DNA of 30,540 bases from UBA6168 sp031426435 (GTDB lineage Bacteria > Bacteroidota > Bacteroidia > Chitinophagales > Saprospiraceae). Below are positions 1 to 7,544 of the stretch, piece by piece; positions within the stretch are counted from its first letter, which is position 1, and each line of letters begins with the position of its first letter. Below the pieces are notes generated by a model. That model was given only the letters and a program-made list of their open reading frames with translations. It ran no database searches and was not told the DNA's origin. A program made the translations under genes and the position numbers. Where the stretch lies: positions 1-30,540 of the forward strand of contig JANPLH010000396.1 in the NCBI GenBank assembly GCA_031426435.1. The letters are read 5' to 3'.

Positions 1-55
1 CGGAGGCGGTTACTGAGTTGCTTTGATAATTGACTTTCACTGAAAATAGCGCAGT

Positions 56-88
56 ACATTCCGAAGCACATTGTTGGCTTCGGAATGT
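56..88 (+). terminator. 12-bp perfect hairpin before the first gene
   Basis: ACATTCCGAAGC (56-67) and GCTTCGGAATGT (77-88) are exact reverse complements around a 9-nt loop. A short T-rich stretch ending in TTTTT follows. It most likely ends a plus-strand transcript that enters from before the window. An attenuator role for the next gene, 21 nt downstream, is possible but unsupported. Confidence 0.55.
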
Positions 89-109
89 TTGCCATTTTTA
101 AGCCTTGAA

Positions 110-1042
110 ATGGAACTAACCAAAATCAACGGCCTCAATCCGGAGGAGTACCTGCACCCTTTTGATGCTAAAGCGCTCCATGCCCTCCAGAACACGAAGG
201 GCATGGACACGATGGTAAAAAAGCTCTATGAATGGGGCCTTGAGACCTACCTCAAGCAGCAATTTCTCGGAAGCAGCCTAAAGCTCACACAGTCCAACTT
301 CCCAGATGTGCACGACATCTTCGAAACGGCCTGCGACATCCTCGACTTCAAGGGCAGGCCTCAGCTTTACGTCATGCGGGAGGGGTACTTTGACTGCGTG
401 TCGTGCGGGGTGGAGCAGACCATCATCGTCATCGGCACGGATGCGCTGGAAAAGTTCACGGAAGCCGAACTGCTTTTCATCTTTGGGCGGGAAATCGGGC
501 ATATCCAGTGCCAGCACGTGCTGTACATGGAGTTGGGGCAGGTGATGCCCGTGCTCATGGACGCCCTTTCCTCGGCCACGATGGGCCTCGGCGGGCTGCT
601 TTCTGCGGGTTTGCAAATGGCACTTGTCGAGTGGTTGCAGTGCGCCCAGTACACTGCCGACCGGGCGGGCATACTCGCTTGTCAGGACGTGACGGTGGCA
701 TGCACGGCGCTCATCAAGGCGGCGGGCCTCCCTATGAAATACGATGCTACCCTCGTACTGGACGATTTCAAGACCCAAGCCATTGAGTTTCAGGGTGTAC
801 AAAAAAACATGTTTCTCAAGTTTTCGAAATACCTTACCCAATCCAAAGGCTGGGAAATTGCACGTGCCAACCAGTTTTTCCGTTGGACCGAGTCGGGCGA
901 GTACCGCAACATCCTTGAGCGAAAAACAGCCTATGCACCACCACCGCCCGGTGCCATCAATTTTTGCCCCAATTGCGGCTCACGACTCACGCCCGCTGCG
1001 GTTTTTTGTACCAATTGTGGAACAAAAGTGGGAGGAGGTTAA
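110..1042 (+). CDS. M48-like metallopeptidase homologue with C-terminal zinc ribbon, probably inactive
   Basis: 310 aa. The middle resembles the M48 (HtpX/Ste24-like) fold. Where M48 enzymes have HExxH, this protein has REIGH (R127-H131), so the first zinc-binding His is replaced. Further on, the usual E-x-x-A-D is QYTAD, with Gln180 in place of the third zinc ligand, although the ADRAG stretch is retained. The last ~25 residues carry two CxxC pairs (CPNC and CTNC) typical of a zinc ribbon. No signal peptide or clear membrane helix is seen, so it is probably cytoplasmic. I chose ATG 110 because the upstream in-frame TTG at 71 lies inside a terminator-like hairpin. The protein is probably a non-catalytic scaffold or binding protein derived from a peptidase. 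Loss of function is inferred from the two ligand changes. Confidence 0.8.
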   Translation: MELTKINGLNPEEYLHPFDAKALHALQNTKGMDTMVKKLYEWGLETYLKQQFLGSSLKLTQSNFPDVHDIFETACDILDFKGRPQLYVMREGYFDCVSCGVEQTIIVIGTDALEKFTEAELLFIFGREIGHIQCQHVLYMELGQVMPVLMDALSSATMGLGGLLSAGLQMALVEWLQCAQYTADRAGILACQDVTVACTALIKAAGLPMKYDATLVLDDFKTQAIEFQGVQKNMFLKFSKYLTQSKGWEIARANQFFRWTESGEYRNILERKTAYAPPPPGAINFCPNCGSRLTPAAVFCTNCGTKVGGG

Positions 1043-1100
1043 ATTGCAAATAGAGAAATTAGGAAATTGAGGGTCGAGCAATTTCTCAATTTCAATCCAC
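1040..1100. repeat. Convergent-gene hairpin built of AAATTNAG-type words
   Basis: The left side reads as near-tandem 8-nt words (AAATAGAG, AAATTAGG, AAATTGAG). The right side (CAATTTCTCAATTTC) is their approximate reverse complement. It starts at the stop codon of the plus-strand gene, and the stop codon of the minus-strand gene (1092-1094) lies inside the right arm. It probably works as a bidirectional terminator. It belongs to the hairpin family described in the findings. Confidence 0.65.
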
Positions 1101-3338
1101 CCGTCGCCACCGAAAATCCAGCGTTCCGAACCCGCCCCCGTCAAAATGCTCCACCTCCAATTTGTGGTGGCCGCCGAGCCGCACCCGAACCTCGTCCACC
1201 GCTGGTTCGTGTATGTCCCAATTGTCAATCAGGAGCTTGCCATCGAGGAACATTTTCACACCGTCGTCGCTGGTCAGCTCAATGGCGTACTCCCCCGGCT
1301 CGATGTCGAACTCGGCCTCGGCGAAGGTGGCGAACTTGTCTTCGGCCACGCCCTCAACGGGCTTGTCCCACCAGGCGAAGTAAAGGTCGTCGGTGGTTTT
1401 GGCTGCCTTCGGCGAGGTGTTTTTCAGGTTATTGAAACTGGTGTAATTGGTAAATGGGTCGGTAGCCTCATCGTAATCATACCAGCGCACTTGCCAGTCC
1501 AGCTTTTTCTCGAAGCGCTCGAAACGGAACGGAAATGCCTCACCCTTTTTGTTGAAATGCCCGGATTGGTCGGTGAACGCTTGCCCGATAAACGCCAATT
1601 CGAGTGACAGCGCCTCGGCGCCAGCATGCTTCGTGGCGATGAGCATGGCAGGGAAGTTGCCCGTTTTTTGGTTCATCCGGCCCCAGCCAGTGCCGTACTC
1701 GACTTTCCAGTTGCCCTCTGGCGGCCCCAGCAACAAGAAGGTGTATTTGTCGCCCTCGATGTTGCGGAGCCAAATGGACGGGTACTGGAAGTTGTACGGC
1801 CCCCACCCGTTCATAAGAATGTATTGGCGGCCACGTTGTTGCCCTTCGGGCAATACGGTTTCCATGCCATTGGGTAGTTTCGCAACGGCGTGGCGCTGCA
1901 CCTCGCCGCTCATCTCGTAAGGCGTTTGAAGTTGCTTAACTATCTGATTCATGTTCTTAAAATCCTCTGCATCGTGCCAGCCCTTGTCGCCCACGATTTG
2001 ATTTTTTACCAAGTAAAATTCTTCGTTCGGTTTCTCTGCCACGAGCAGTTTTTCAAAGCCAGTGAACTGGTTGTCATCGTTGATGGCCACTTTGCGGGAG
2101 GCGCTGATTTTCAACGGATTGCGCACATTCTGGAATCGGTTGTGGCCGATTTGGTAGTCACGGCTTCGGGTATCCCGGTGCTGGGCATAGCCCCAATCGG
2201 CAGGTTGGCTGGCCCTGGCCCAGAGCTGCACGCCGACCGAGTCGTTGAGGAACTGGTTGCCGATGATAGCATTCTCCTGACCATGCTCGATGGCGATGCC
2301 CGTGCGGCAGCCCTCGATGTGATTACTGAGCATCAGCGACCCAGAGCTGTAGCCACCCCAGATGCCATAGGTGCATTCGTCGAGGCGGTTGTCCACGATT
2401 TTGGTGCGGCTGAACGTCACCTCCACGCCGTTAGTGGGGGCGTGGGAAAAGTCGTTTTTGAAGAGCAAATTGTTGTTACAGCCGCCTTCCCCCGTGTCCA
2501 TCGTCGTCTGCCCCGCCCAGAGAAAGAACCCATCTCCAGAGTGCGTAGCCGAGTTGTAGGCAAAGATGTTTTCGTTGCATTGCTCATAAACGAGGATGCC
2601 CGCCGAGTCCTGCCCCCGCTGGTAGAAGCCGTGGGAGTAGCCCCGCACGTTGAAGTCGAGGCGGTTGTGCATCACCCGGTTGCGGCTGCTGCGGTACATG
2701 CCGATGCCCAGTCCGGAGTTGAAATGGAAGCTGTTGTTGTAAAAGAGGCCGTCGTTGCAGCCCGTCATTAGCAGGCCGTTCATGCCTTGCGTCACAGTGC
2801 AGCCCCGCACGAGGGTGTTTGGGCAGTTCTTTAGGTAGATGCCCGCTCCGTAGCGCAGCCATTCGTCGTGGTCGTTTTGGTGGAAAGAGAGCCAGTCGCT
2901 GAAGTCCTCCCGTTCCCGAATGCTGCGGAGGCGGGGCCGCCAGTTGTAGCTGAGGTCGCAGTCGAGGAGGCGCAGGCTGTCCACGCCTTCGGCGAAGATG
3001 GCGACCTTGAAGCCCCGGAGTTTGGCGTTTTTCAGGGTGATGTTTTTGCCCTTGATGACGATGCCCGTGCCGCTGAATTGGTCGGGGAGGGACTTTCCAC
3101 GACCTCCATTTATCACTGCCCCGTTAAAGTTCACCGTGATGCCGTCGCCTTCTATGCGCAGTGCGGGCGTTAGGCTGTCGGCAGCGTTCAGCCAAAAACT
3201 GTCCTGTTTCAGTGTGACGGATTGGCGGATGGTCATGCCCTGTGTGGGCACGAGGTTTTGTTGGGCGAGGCCCCAAAGGGGCGAGCACGTCATGGCCATT
3301 GCGAAGCAGAAAAATAAGGAAGGGGTGAGTTTTTTCAT
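1092..3338 (-). CDS. Secreted right-handed beta-helix protein (NosD-like) with C-terminal PA14 domain
   Basis: 748 aa. Residues 1-26 form a Sec signal peptide (MKKLTPSLFF start, hydrophobic core, cleavage near GLAQQ). Residues ~30-420 contain many short repeats of the form N-x-I/L...N-x-F, with turns such as GDGITVNFNG and NNLLFKNDF. These are characteristic of NosD/pectate-lyase-type parallel beta-helices. Residues ~608-748 look like a PA14 domain: SDDGVKMFLDGKLLIDNW followed by an LGGHHKLEVEHFDG-like strand. Both modules usually bind or process carbohydrates, so a periplasmic or surface polysaccharide-binding or lyase role is plausible. No catalytic residues can be assigned. It does not end in a recognisable type IX secretion C-terminal domain. 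No polysaccharide-utilisation neighbours are present. Confidence 0.85.
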   Translation of the reverse strand: MKKLTPSLFFCFAMAMTCSPLWGLAQQNLVPTQGMTIRQSVTLKQDSFWLNAADSLTPALRIEGDGITVNFNGAVINGGRGKSLPDQFSGTGIVIKGKNITLKNAKLRGFKVAIFAEGVDSLRLLDCDLSYNWRPRLRSIREREDFSDWLSFHQNDHDEWLRYGAGIYLKNCPNTLVRGCTVTQGMNGLLMTGCNDGLFYNNSFHFNSGLGIGMYRSSRNRVMHNRLDFNVRGYSHGFYQRGQDSAGILVYEQCNENIFAYNSATHSGDGFFLWAGQTTMDTGEGGCNNNLLFKNDFSHAPTNGVEVTFSRTKIVDNRLDECTYGIWGGYSSGSLMLSNHIEGCRTGIAIEHGQENAIIGNQFLNDSVGVQLWARASQPADWGYAQHRDTRSRDYQIGHNRFQNVRNPLKISASRKVAINDDNQFTGFEKLLVAEKPNEEFYLVKNQIVGDKGWHDAEDFKNMNQIVKQLQTPYEMSGEVQRHAVAKLPNGMETVLPEGQQRGRQYILMNGWGPYNFQYPSIWLRNIEGDKYTFLLLGPPEGNWKVEYGTGWGRMNQKTGNFPAMLIATKHAGAEALSLELAFIGQAFTDQSGHFNKKGEAFPFRFERFEKKLDWQVRWYDYDEATDPFTNYTSFNNLKNTSPKAAKTTDDLYFAWWDKPVEGVAEDKFATFAEAEFDIEPGEYAIELTSDDGVKMFLDGKLLIDNWDIHEPAVDEVRVRLGGHHKLEVEHFDGGGFGTLDFRWRRVD

Positions 3339-3565
3339 GATGCAAAATTATTCGGTAAATTAGTTAAAACCATGAAAGCTGTACAGACTCTTGCAGCATT
3401 GTTTTTTAACAACATTTTATATGTGGTTTTGAAATTAGATTTGAAGTTTTAGGCGTGGTGTACCACTTCCTGAAGACTTGATATTTTGAAATGTAAAGCT
3501 TTCTTCGCTTGGGTGGTTGTAATTGTAAGGCTTCAAGTAGTACATTGCAGCCAAAATTCCCATTC
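3339..3565 (+). promoter_or_regulatory. AT-rich intergenic region with a -7-like box
   Basis: The stretch between the divergent beta-helix gene and the small membrane protein holds no gene. TAGATTTG at 3436-3443 fits the Bacteroidota -7 consensus TAnnTTTG on the plus strand. I find no TTTG at the expected -33 spacing, so the promoter call is weak. Confidence 0.35.
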
Positions 3566-4132
3566 ATGGCTTCAAACTTTTCAGCACAGCTATTTAAAGG
3601 ATTCATTAGAAGTACCGTCAACCAAGTTGGTAGAGACACAGGTCGGGTTATAAGCAATAAAATCTACGGAAACGCACATGCCGTAAGGAGCAAATCCGTT
3701 TCAGTGGCTTCACCTGATATTGATTCGGTTGGTCTATTTTCGGCAGAAGGTGAAGTCAAGGTGTTTGACCCAACTATTGGTGTGTCAGAGCAATGGATAA
3801 GGTCTAATTTCATACCACGTATATACAGGACAGACCTTGTTATTACATTTTTGATTCTTGGCGTTGGCATTTTCTTGCCAGTAGCAATAGAGTTGTACCT
3901 CTTGATAAAGGCTATTTCTGCATTCACTAAAAGTGAAATAGCCTATAGGGGTAAGCAGGTTTCAATAAGCAGCAGCCAAATTGTATCAACAGAACCGGTG
4001 GAGTATATCTTGCCTGTCAAAGACGAAAAAAACCAGTTAATACTAAAAGGTTTTTTTGCATTGGCTATAATGATATGTTATTTAGCCTACCATTATTTCA
4101 AATATAAAACCTTCATTATTTCTATGTTTTAG
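3566..4132 (+). CDS. Small two-helix membrane protein of unknown function
   Basis: 188 aa from ATG 3566; an in-frame TTG at 3509 would add 19 poorly conserved-looking residues. The N-terminus has a Gly/Asn/Arg-rich segment (STVNQVGRDTGRVISNK then YGNAHA) that looks like a conserved motif, but I cannot name the family. Two hydrophobic segments follow: one near residues 92-115 (LVITFLILGVGIFLPVAIEL) and one near the C-terminus (FFALAIMICYLAYHYF). There is no signal peptide. The gene is markedly more AT-rich than the genes on both sides and uses many A/T-ending codons, which suggests recent acquisition. I do not assign a function. Confidence 0.65.
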   Translation: MASNFSAQLFKGFIRSTVNQVGRDTGRVISNKIYGNAHAVRSKSVSVASPDIDSVGLFSAEGEVKVFDPTIGVSEQWIRSNFIPRIYRTDLVITFLILGVGIFLPVAIELYLLIKAISAFTKSEIAYRGKQVSISSSQIVSTEPVEYILPVKDEKNQLILKGFFALAIMICYLAYHYFKYKTFIISMF

Positions 4133-4159
4133 ACTAAAAAGCAATGTAGCGGAAAACAA

Positions 4160-4372
4160 GTGACCACTATTGAGAAAGAGGTTTATCTAGTGTCGTGGTT
4201 ACAATCATCTAGTTTACATTCATATTCAGGAACTTGGATAGCCCGCCCTTTCGAAAAGCAACTTCATTCCCTTATTAAGCTAAAAACGGCCAAGTGGTTC
4301 ATGTATTACCTTTCTATTTACTTTAGCTTGCCCTTAGTCAGGCAAGGACTCTTTTTACTTCTAAAACCATGA
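4160..4372 (+). CDS. Doubtful 70-aa ORF overlapping the next start codon
   Basis: An open frame from GTG 4160 encodes 70 aa with a weakly hydrophobic C-terminal half (WFMYYLSIYFSLPLV). Its stop overlaps the downstream methyltransferase start as ATGA, an arrangement seen in translationally coupled genes. It starts with GTG, has no recognisable domain and lies in AT-rich DNA, so it may be chance. It could also be the remnant of a broken gene in the same islet. Confidence 0.2.
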   Translation: MTTIEKEVYLVSWLQSSSLHSYSGTWIARPFEKQLHSLIKLKTAKWFMYYLSIYFSLPLVRQGLFLLLKP

Positions 4373-5178
4373 TAAAACAAATCACTAGCCCCCAAAACCC
4401 CTTCATCAAAAACATCGCCGTGCTGGGTGCCAAAGCCCGTGACCGCCGGGAGCAGGGCCTGTTCGTGGCGGAGGGGCTGCGGGAAGTGGAACTGGCCCTG
4501 CGCAGCGGCTTCGAGGCGGAAGCCGTACTGTTCGAGGAGGCTGTCACGCCGTTTTCCATTGTTGAAAATTTATTGAAAAATGCTGCTGTGCAGCCTGTCG
4601 AGGTGATTGCAACTCATGCGCATGTCTTTGAAAAAATCGCCTATCGCACGGGCGTACCCAATGTCGTTGCCGTTTTCAAAATGAAAAGCCCCAGCCTCGC
4701 CGACCTGCGCCTTTCCGAAAATCCGCTGTTGCTCATCATGGAGAGCGTGGAGAAGCCCGGCAACCTCGGTGCCATGCTCCGCACCGCCGATGCCGCCGGG
4801 GTGGACGCCGTGCTGGTATGCGACCCGCATACCGACATCTTCAACCCGAACGCCATCCGGGCGAGCTTGGGGGCAATTTTCACCGTGCCGGTCGTGGCAT
4901 GTTCCTCGGAGGAGGCCGTCGCCTTTTTGCGCAGCAACCAAATAAAAATAATGGCCACCTGGCTGGAAGCTGCTAAACCGCTTTACACCGCCGACCTGCG
5001 CCAGCCGCTCTCCTTTGTGCTCGGCACGGAGGCCACCGGCATCTCCAATTATTGGGTGGAGCAGGCGGACGAGCGCCTCATCATCCCCATGACCGGGCAG
5101 GTGGACTCGCTGAACGTATCGGCCTCGGCGGCCATTGTGTTGTTTGAGGCAGTAAGGCAGAGAGGAATGGAGGTATGA
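4369..5178 (+). CDS. SpoU/TrmH-family RNA 2'-O-methyltransferase
   Basis: 269 aa. It transfers a methyl group from SAM to a ribose 2'-OH in rRNA or tRNA. The N-terminal ~90 residues form the RNA-binding substrate domain (FVAEGLREVELAL). The C-terminal domain has the three knotted SPOUT motifs: EKPGNLGAMLRTADAAG (~residues 126-142, catalytic Asn and Arg), LGTEATGIS (~217-225, SAM-binding) and IPMTGQVDSLNVSASAAI (~239-256). Length and order are normal for the RlmB/TrmH group. The exact target nucleotide cannot be read from the sequence. It is probably transcribed alone. The stop codon lies at the edge of the hairpin at 5177-5211. Confidence 0.9.
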   Translation: MIKQITSPQNPFIKNIAVLGAKARDRREQGLFVAEGLREVELALRSGFEAEAVLFEEAVTPFSIVENLLKNAAVQPVEVIATHAHVFEKIAYRTGVPNVVAVFKMKSPSLADLRLSENPLLLIMESVEKPGNLGAMLRTADAAGVDAVLVCDPHTDIFNPNAIRASLGAIFTVPVVACSSEEAVAFLRSNQIKIMATWLEAAKPLYTADLRQPLSFVLGTEATGISNYWVEQADERLIIPMTGQVDSLNVSASAAIVLFEAVRQRGMEV

Positions 5179-5211
5179 GGTATGGAGGTATCGCTCATAC
5201 CTCCATACCTC
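5177..5211. repeat. Perfect 15-bp hairpin of GGAGGTAT words at a stop codon
   Basis: GAGGTATGGAGGTAT (5177-5191), loop CGCTC, then ATACCTCCATACCTC (5197-5211) are exact complements. Upstream the words continue into the coding end (GGAGGTAT, GAGGTAT, GGAGGTAT), and the gene stop TGA (5176-5178) overlaps the first base of the arm. The likely role is terminator or mRNA 3'-end stabiliser. No strong T-run follows directly. Confidence 0.75.
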
Positions 5212-5338
5212 TTCTATTCCCTTTCGCCAACCATCTACGCTTTTGTACGGCTGGTATATCGGTTTAACAGAATCCAAGTAAGCCGTCTATTTTCGTACTT
5301 GTAAATAAATTTTTCTGTATTTCTTAGCGAATGAATGT

Positions 5339-5377
5339 AAATGGAGGACGCTGAAAGCAGTGTCCTCCATTTTTTTT
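5339..5377 (+). terminator. Rho-independent terminator
   Basis: AAATGGAGGAC (5339-5349) pairs with GTCCTCCATTT (5362-5372) and a run of T residues follows. The loop can pair further (GCT/AGC). It lies about 160 nt after the methyltransferase stop, beyond another hairpin. It either terminates read-through or ends a separate small transcript. Confidence 0.8.
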
Positions 5378-5401
5378 GACCCGCCCACTCACCTGTCTTG
5401 T

Positions 5402-5434
5402 TTTGTTTTGAGACAATAGAAATCCATAGCTTTG
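5402..5434 (+). promoter_or_regulatory. Probable promoter of riboflavin synthase
   Basis: TAGCTTTG at 5427-5434 matches the Bacteroidota -7 consensus TAnnTTTG. TTTG occurs 21 nt upstream (5402-5405) and again 16 nt upstream (5407-5410). Transcription would begin near 5441, giving a leader of about 80 nt. I see no FMN-riboswitch conserved core in that leader. Confidence 0.6.
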
Positions 5435-5484
5435 CGGCTTTCAAAACCTGCATTTGTAGCTGAGTTTTGCGGTGTTTTTCCACC

Positions 5485-5517
5485 GACTGCCCACTGCCAA
5501 CTGCCAACCTGCCAACT
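5485..5517 (+). repeat. Near-tandem 7-nt repeat (CTGCCAA words) in the riboflavin synthase leader
   Basis: GACTGCC, CACTGCC, AACTGCC, AACCTGCC and AACTGA follow one another directly before the start codon at 5520. There is no complementary arm nearby. The word is close to that of the hairpin at 25775-25862, so this may be a one-armed relative. Confidence 0.6.
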
Positions 5518-5519
5518 GA

Positions 5520-6143
5520 ATGTTCACTGGAATCATCGAAGCCTTCGGGCACATCACCGCCATCGAGCGGGAGGGCAGCAATGCAAATTTTACTTTTGCA
5601 TCGCCCATTTCATCGGAACTGAAAATTGACCAAAGCGTGGCGCACAACGGTGTCTGCCTGACGGTGGTTGCATTGGAAGATGGTACCCACCGGGTCACCG
5701 CCATTGACGAGACCTTGCAGCGCAGCAACCTCGGCCAGTTGCAGGTGGGCGACCTCGTGAACCTGGAGCGAGCCATGCGGGCCAATGCCCGGCTGGACGG
5801 CCATTTTGTGCAGGGACATGTGGATACGACCGGTACCTGCACCAAGGTGCAAACCCTTGACGGCAGTTGGGTTTATAGTTTTGAATATGATTTCCTACCT
5901 GAATATTTGCTGGTGGACAAAGGCTCCATCTGCGTAAACGGCGTAAGCCTGACTGTGGTGAAACCCGGTATTTCCGCAAGCAACAAAGTCCAATTTTCGG
6001 TGGCCATCATCCCTTACACGTTTGAGCATACCAATTTCAAAAATCTGAAAAACGGCAGCTCGGTCAACCTTGAGTTTGATGTGATTGGAAAATATGTGGC
6101 GAGGCAGATGGCGCTGTATGGAAATTTGAAATTGGGAAATTAG
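5520..6143 (+). CDS. ribE: Riboflavin synthase alpha chain
   Basis: 207 aa. It converts two 6,7-dimethyl-8-ribityllumazine molecules into riboflavin and an aminopyrimidine, the last step of riboflavin synthesis. The protein starts with the diagnostic MFTGIIE. It has two lumazine-binding repeats: residues ~1-97, including AHNGVCLTV and the GHFVQGHVDTTG linker, and residues ~98-200, including SICVNGVSLTV and IPYTFEHTNF. Length is typical. It is not in a rib operon here, which is common in Bacteroidota. Its last residues (GNLKLGN) and its TAG stop are encoded by the left arm of the AATTTCCC-type hairpin, so the repeat seems to have replaced or extended the natural 3' end. Confidence 0.96.
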   Translation: MFTGIIEAFGHITAIEREGSNANFTFASPISSELKIDQSVAHNGVCLTVVALEDGTHRVTAIDETLQRSNLGQLQVGDLVNLERAMRANARLDGHFVQGHVDTTGTCTKVQTLDGSWVYSFEYDFLPEYLLVDKGSICVNGVSLTVVKPGISASNKVQFSVAIIPYTFEHTNFKNLKNGSSVNLEFDVIGKYVARQMALYGNLKLGN

Positions 6144-6203
6144 GAAATTACACGCAATTCATTGATTGTCAAACAATTTCCCAATTTCTAATTTCCAATT
6201 TCT
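6121..6203. repeat. Convergent-gene hairpin of GAAATTGG/GAAATTAG words
   Basis: The left arm (6121-6150) is near-tandem 8-nt words such as GAAATTGG and GAAATTAG. The right arm (6174-6203) is built from the complementary words CAATTTCC and TAATTTCC. They can form a long imperfect stem around a ~23-nt loop. The plus-strand gene stop (6141-6143) is inside the left arm and the minus-strand stop (6202-6204) overlaps the end of the right arm. It shares its word with the hairpins at 1040-1100 and 26821-26900. Confidence 0.75.
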
Positions 6204-7242
6204 ATAAACTCCCAGGCACCTTAGTCACGGGCCTATCCATGCACTGTTTTGGTGGAGAAATGAAGAAGCTGACCATGCCAATGGCGCTGCCAGAGGGCTT
6301 TAAGCTGTGGTTGAGGTTGCGCAGCAAATCCTTTGCGTCGGAGTTGTTGTCGAAAGCATACCCTGCTTTAAACTGCAGCCAAGTCCAGCCGCTGAGTCGC
6401 TGGTAGAAGATGCCGACCACGTCAATGGAGGCCCGGCGGAAATGATAAAGTGCGTCTTTTGGCTGGTTAACAGATGATGGCACCGCCACGTTGAGCGCAT
6501 AGTTTTGGCTCGAAAACTCGGTGCCAAACATGGCAATCCGGCTTTCGCTGAAATTGTAGCGAAGCTTAACACTGGTGGGCAAAATGGCCTCCACGCCCCA
6601 ATGGTCGTTGTAGGTTTGGTTGTAAAAGCCAAAAGGTACAATAGAATTGCCCCGAAAGCCTTTGTTCAGCAAGATGCCTGCCCCATACTCCAAATCCTCC
6701 CGTTTTTTCACGCCAAAAACTCCCGTCAGACGATAGACGGCATAGCGGTTGTCCATGTTGATGAAGCCGCCAAAATCGCCCTGCCAGTTGGCGCTGATGC
6801 GTACCGAGGTATAGTATTTATGGTTGATGGGATGGAAGAAATTGGCGGAAATACCCGCATTTTTTAGCTCCGCTTTATTGAGGTGCTTGAACAGCGGATA
6901 GTTGTCGGGGTCAATATCGAGGAAATGGTAGCGCTCCAGGGTATAGTCCAGCCCCAGCATGATTTTCAGCTCGGGATGATACACTACTGGGATTTTCAGG
7001 CGGGATTCATAGCGCTCATTGCGGCGAACCTTGGTAGGCTTCTCCGTATCGGGCGACTGCATTTTATAGTCGGGGTTGATGCTGTAAGCGAAGGAAGCGC
7101 CCTTGCCCGGTGACTTGTTCACCACGCCCGGTTCGCAGAGGAACGGGTTGGGATCCAGCAGTACGCTGTTCATGTTGACCTGGGCAGTCAGCCCATTTGC
7201 AAACAGCAAAATAAAGAAGGAGTGTACAACTGTTCTTTTCAT
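6202..7242 (-). CDS. Outer-membrane beta-barrel protein (DUF6268-like)
   Basis: 346 aa. Residues 1-20 form a Sec signal peptide ending in LTAQ. The rest is rich in alternating aromatic and polar strands (YYTSVRISANWQG, YAVYRLTGVFGV, WGVEAILPTSVKLRYNF, WTWLQFKAGYAF), as in an outer-membrane barrel. The ILPTSVKLRYNFSE stretch resembles the DUF6268 family, which I recall only from general knowledge; a PorP/SprF relative is the alternative. No enzyme motif is visible. It is followed by a hairpin shared with the convergent riboflavin synthase gene and seems to be transcribed alone. Confidence 0.7.
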   Translation of the reverse strand: MKRTVVHSFFILLFANGLTAQVNMNSVLLDPNPFLCEPGVVNKSPGKGASFAYSINPDYKMQSPDTEKPTKVRRNERYESRLKIPVVYHPELKIMLGLDYTLERYHFLDIDPDNYPLFKHLNKAELKNAGISANFFHPINHKYYTSVRISANWQGDFGGFINMDNRYAVYRLTGVFGVKKREDLEYGAGILLNKGFRGNSIVPFGFYNQTYNDHWGVEAILPTSVKLRYNFSESRIAMFGTEFSSQNYALNVAVPSSVNQPKDALYHFRRASIDVVGIFYQRLSGWTWLQFKAGYAFDNNSDAKDLLRNLNHSLKPSGSAIGMVSFFISPPKQCMDRPVTKVPGSL

Positions 7243-7250
7243 AGCAACGG

Positions 7251-7523
7251 ATGCAAATTCATGGGCTTAGGATGCTTATGAGCGATGAAGCTCCAAAATT
7301 CTTTCACAAAATACATTGCCACATTTTGCACGAAGGCTTACAAAATCCATTCATTGCAATTTGTGGGATTCTGTGGCTTTTAATCAATGTTGAAAATCAT
7401 ATTGATGCCCTGCTGAAAGTGGGAGAAAACAAAATTAGCATTTTAAATTCAACGGAGCGCAAATATTTTGAAAATGTCAGGTGGGCAGCAGAATATGGGG
7501 AGGATGAAAATGAAAGGAAATAA
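7251..7523 (+). CDS. Doubtful 90-aa ORF between two minus-strand genes
   Basis: An open frame from ATG 7251 lies in an otherwise empty ~300-nt AT-rich stretch. The middle is hydrophobic (FIAICGILWLLINV) and the C-terminus is charged. No domain is recognised, and it runs against both neighbours. The stretch must also contain the upstream region of the outer-membrane protein gene, so coding is uncertain. Confidence 0.2.
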   Translation: MQIHGLRMLMSDEAPKFFHKIHCHILHEGLQNPFIAICGILWLLINVENHIDALLKVGENKISILNSTERKYFENVRWAAEYGEDENERK

Positions 7524-7544
7524 TTGTGCCGTAAATGTTTTGAA

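Noticed and set aside
1890..2771. Long plus-strand open frame (293 aa) inside the beta-helix gene
   Set aside because: It is antisense to a clear secreted protein, has a Val/Ala/His-rich composition and shows no motif. It arises from GC-rich codons.
5435..5519. FMN riboswitch before riboflavin synthase
   Set aside because: The leader is about 80 nt, lacks the conserved FMN-aptamer core and is largely a tandem repeat.
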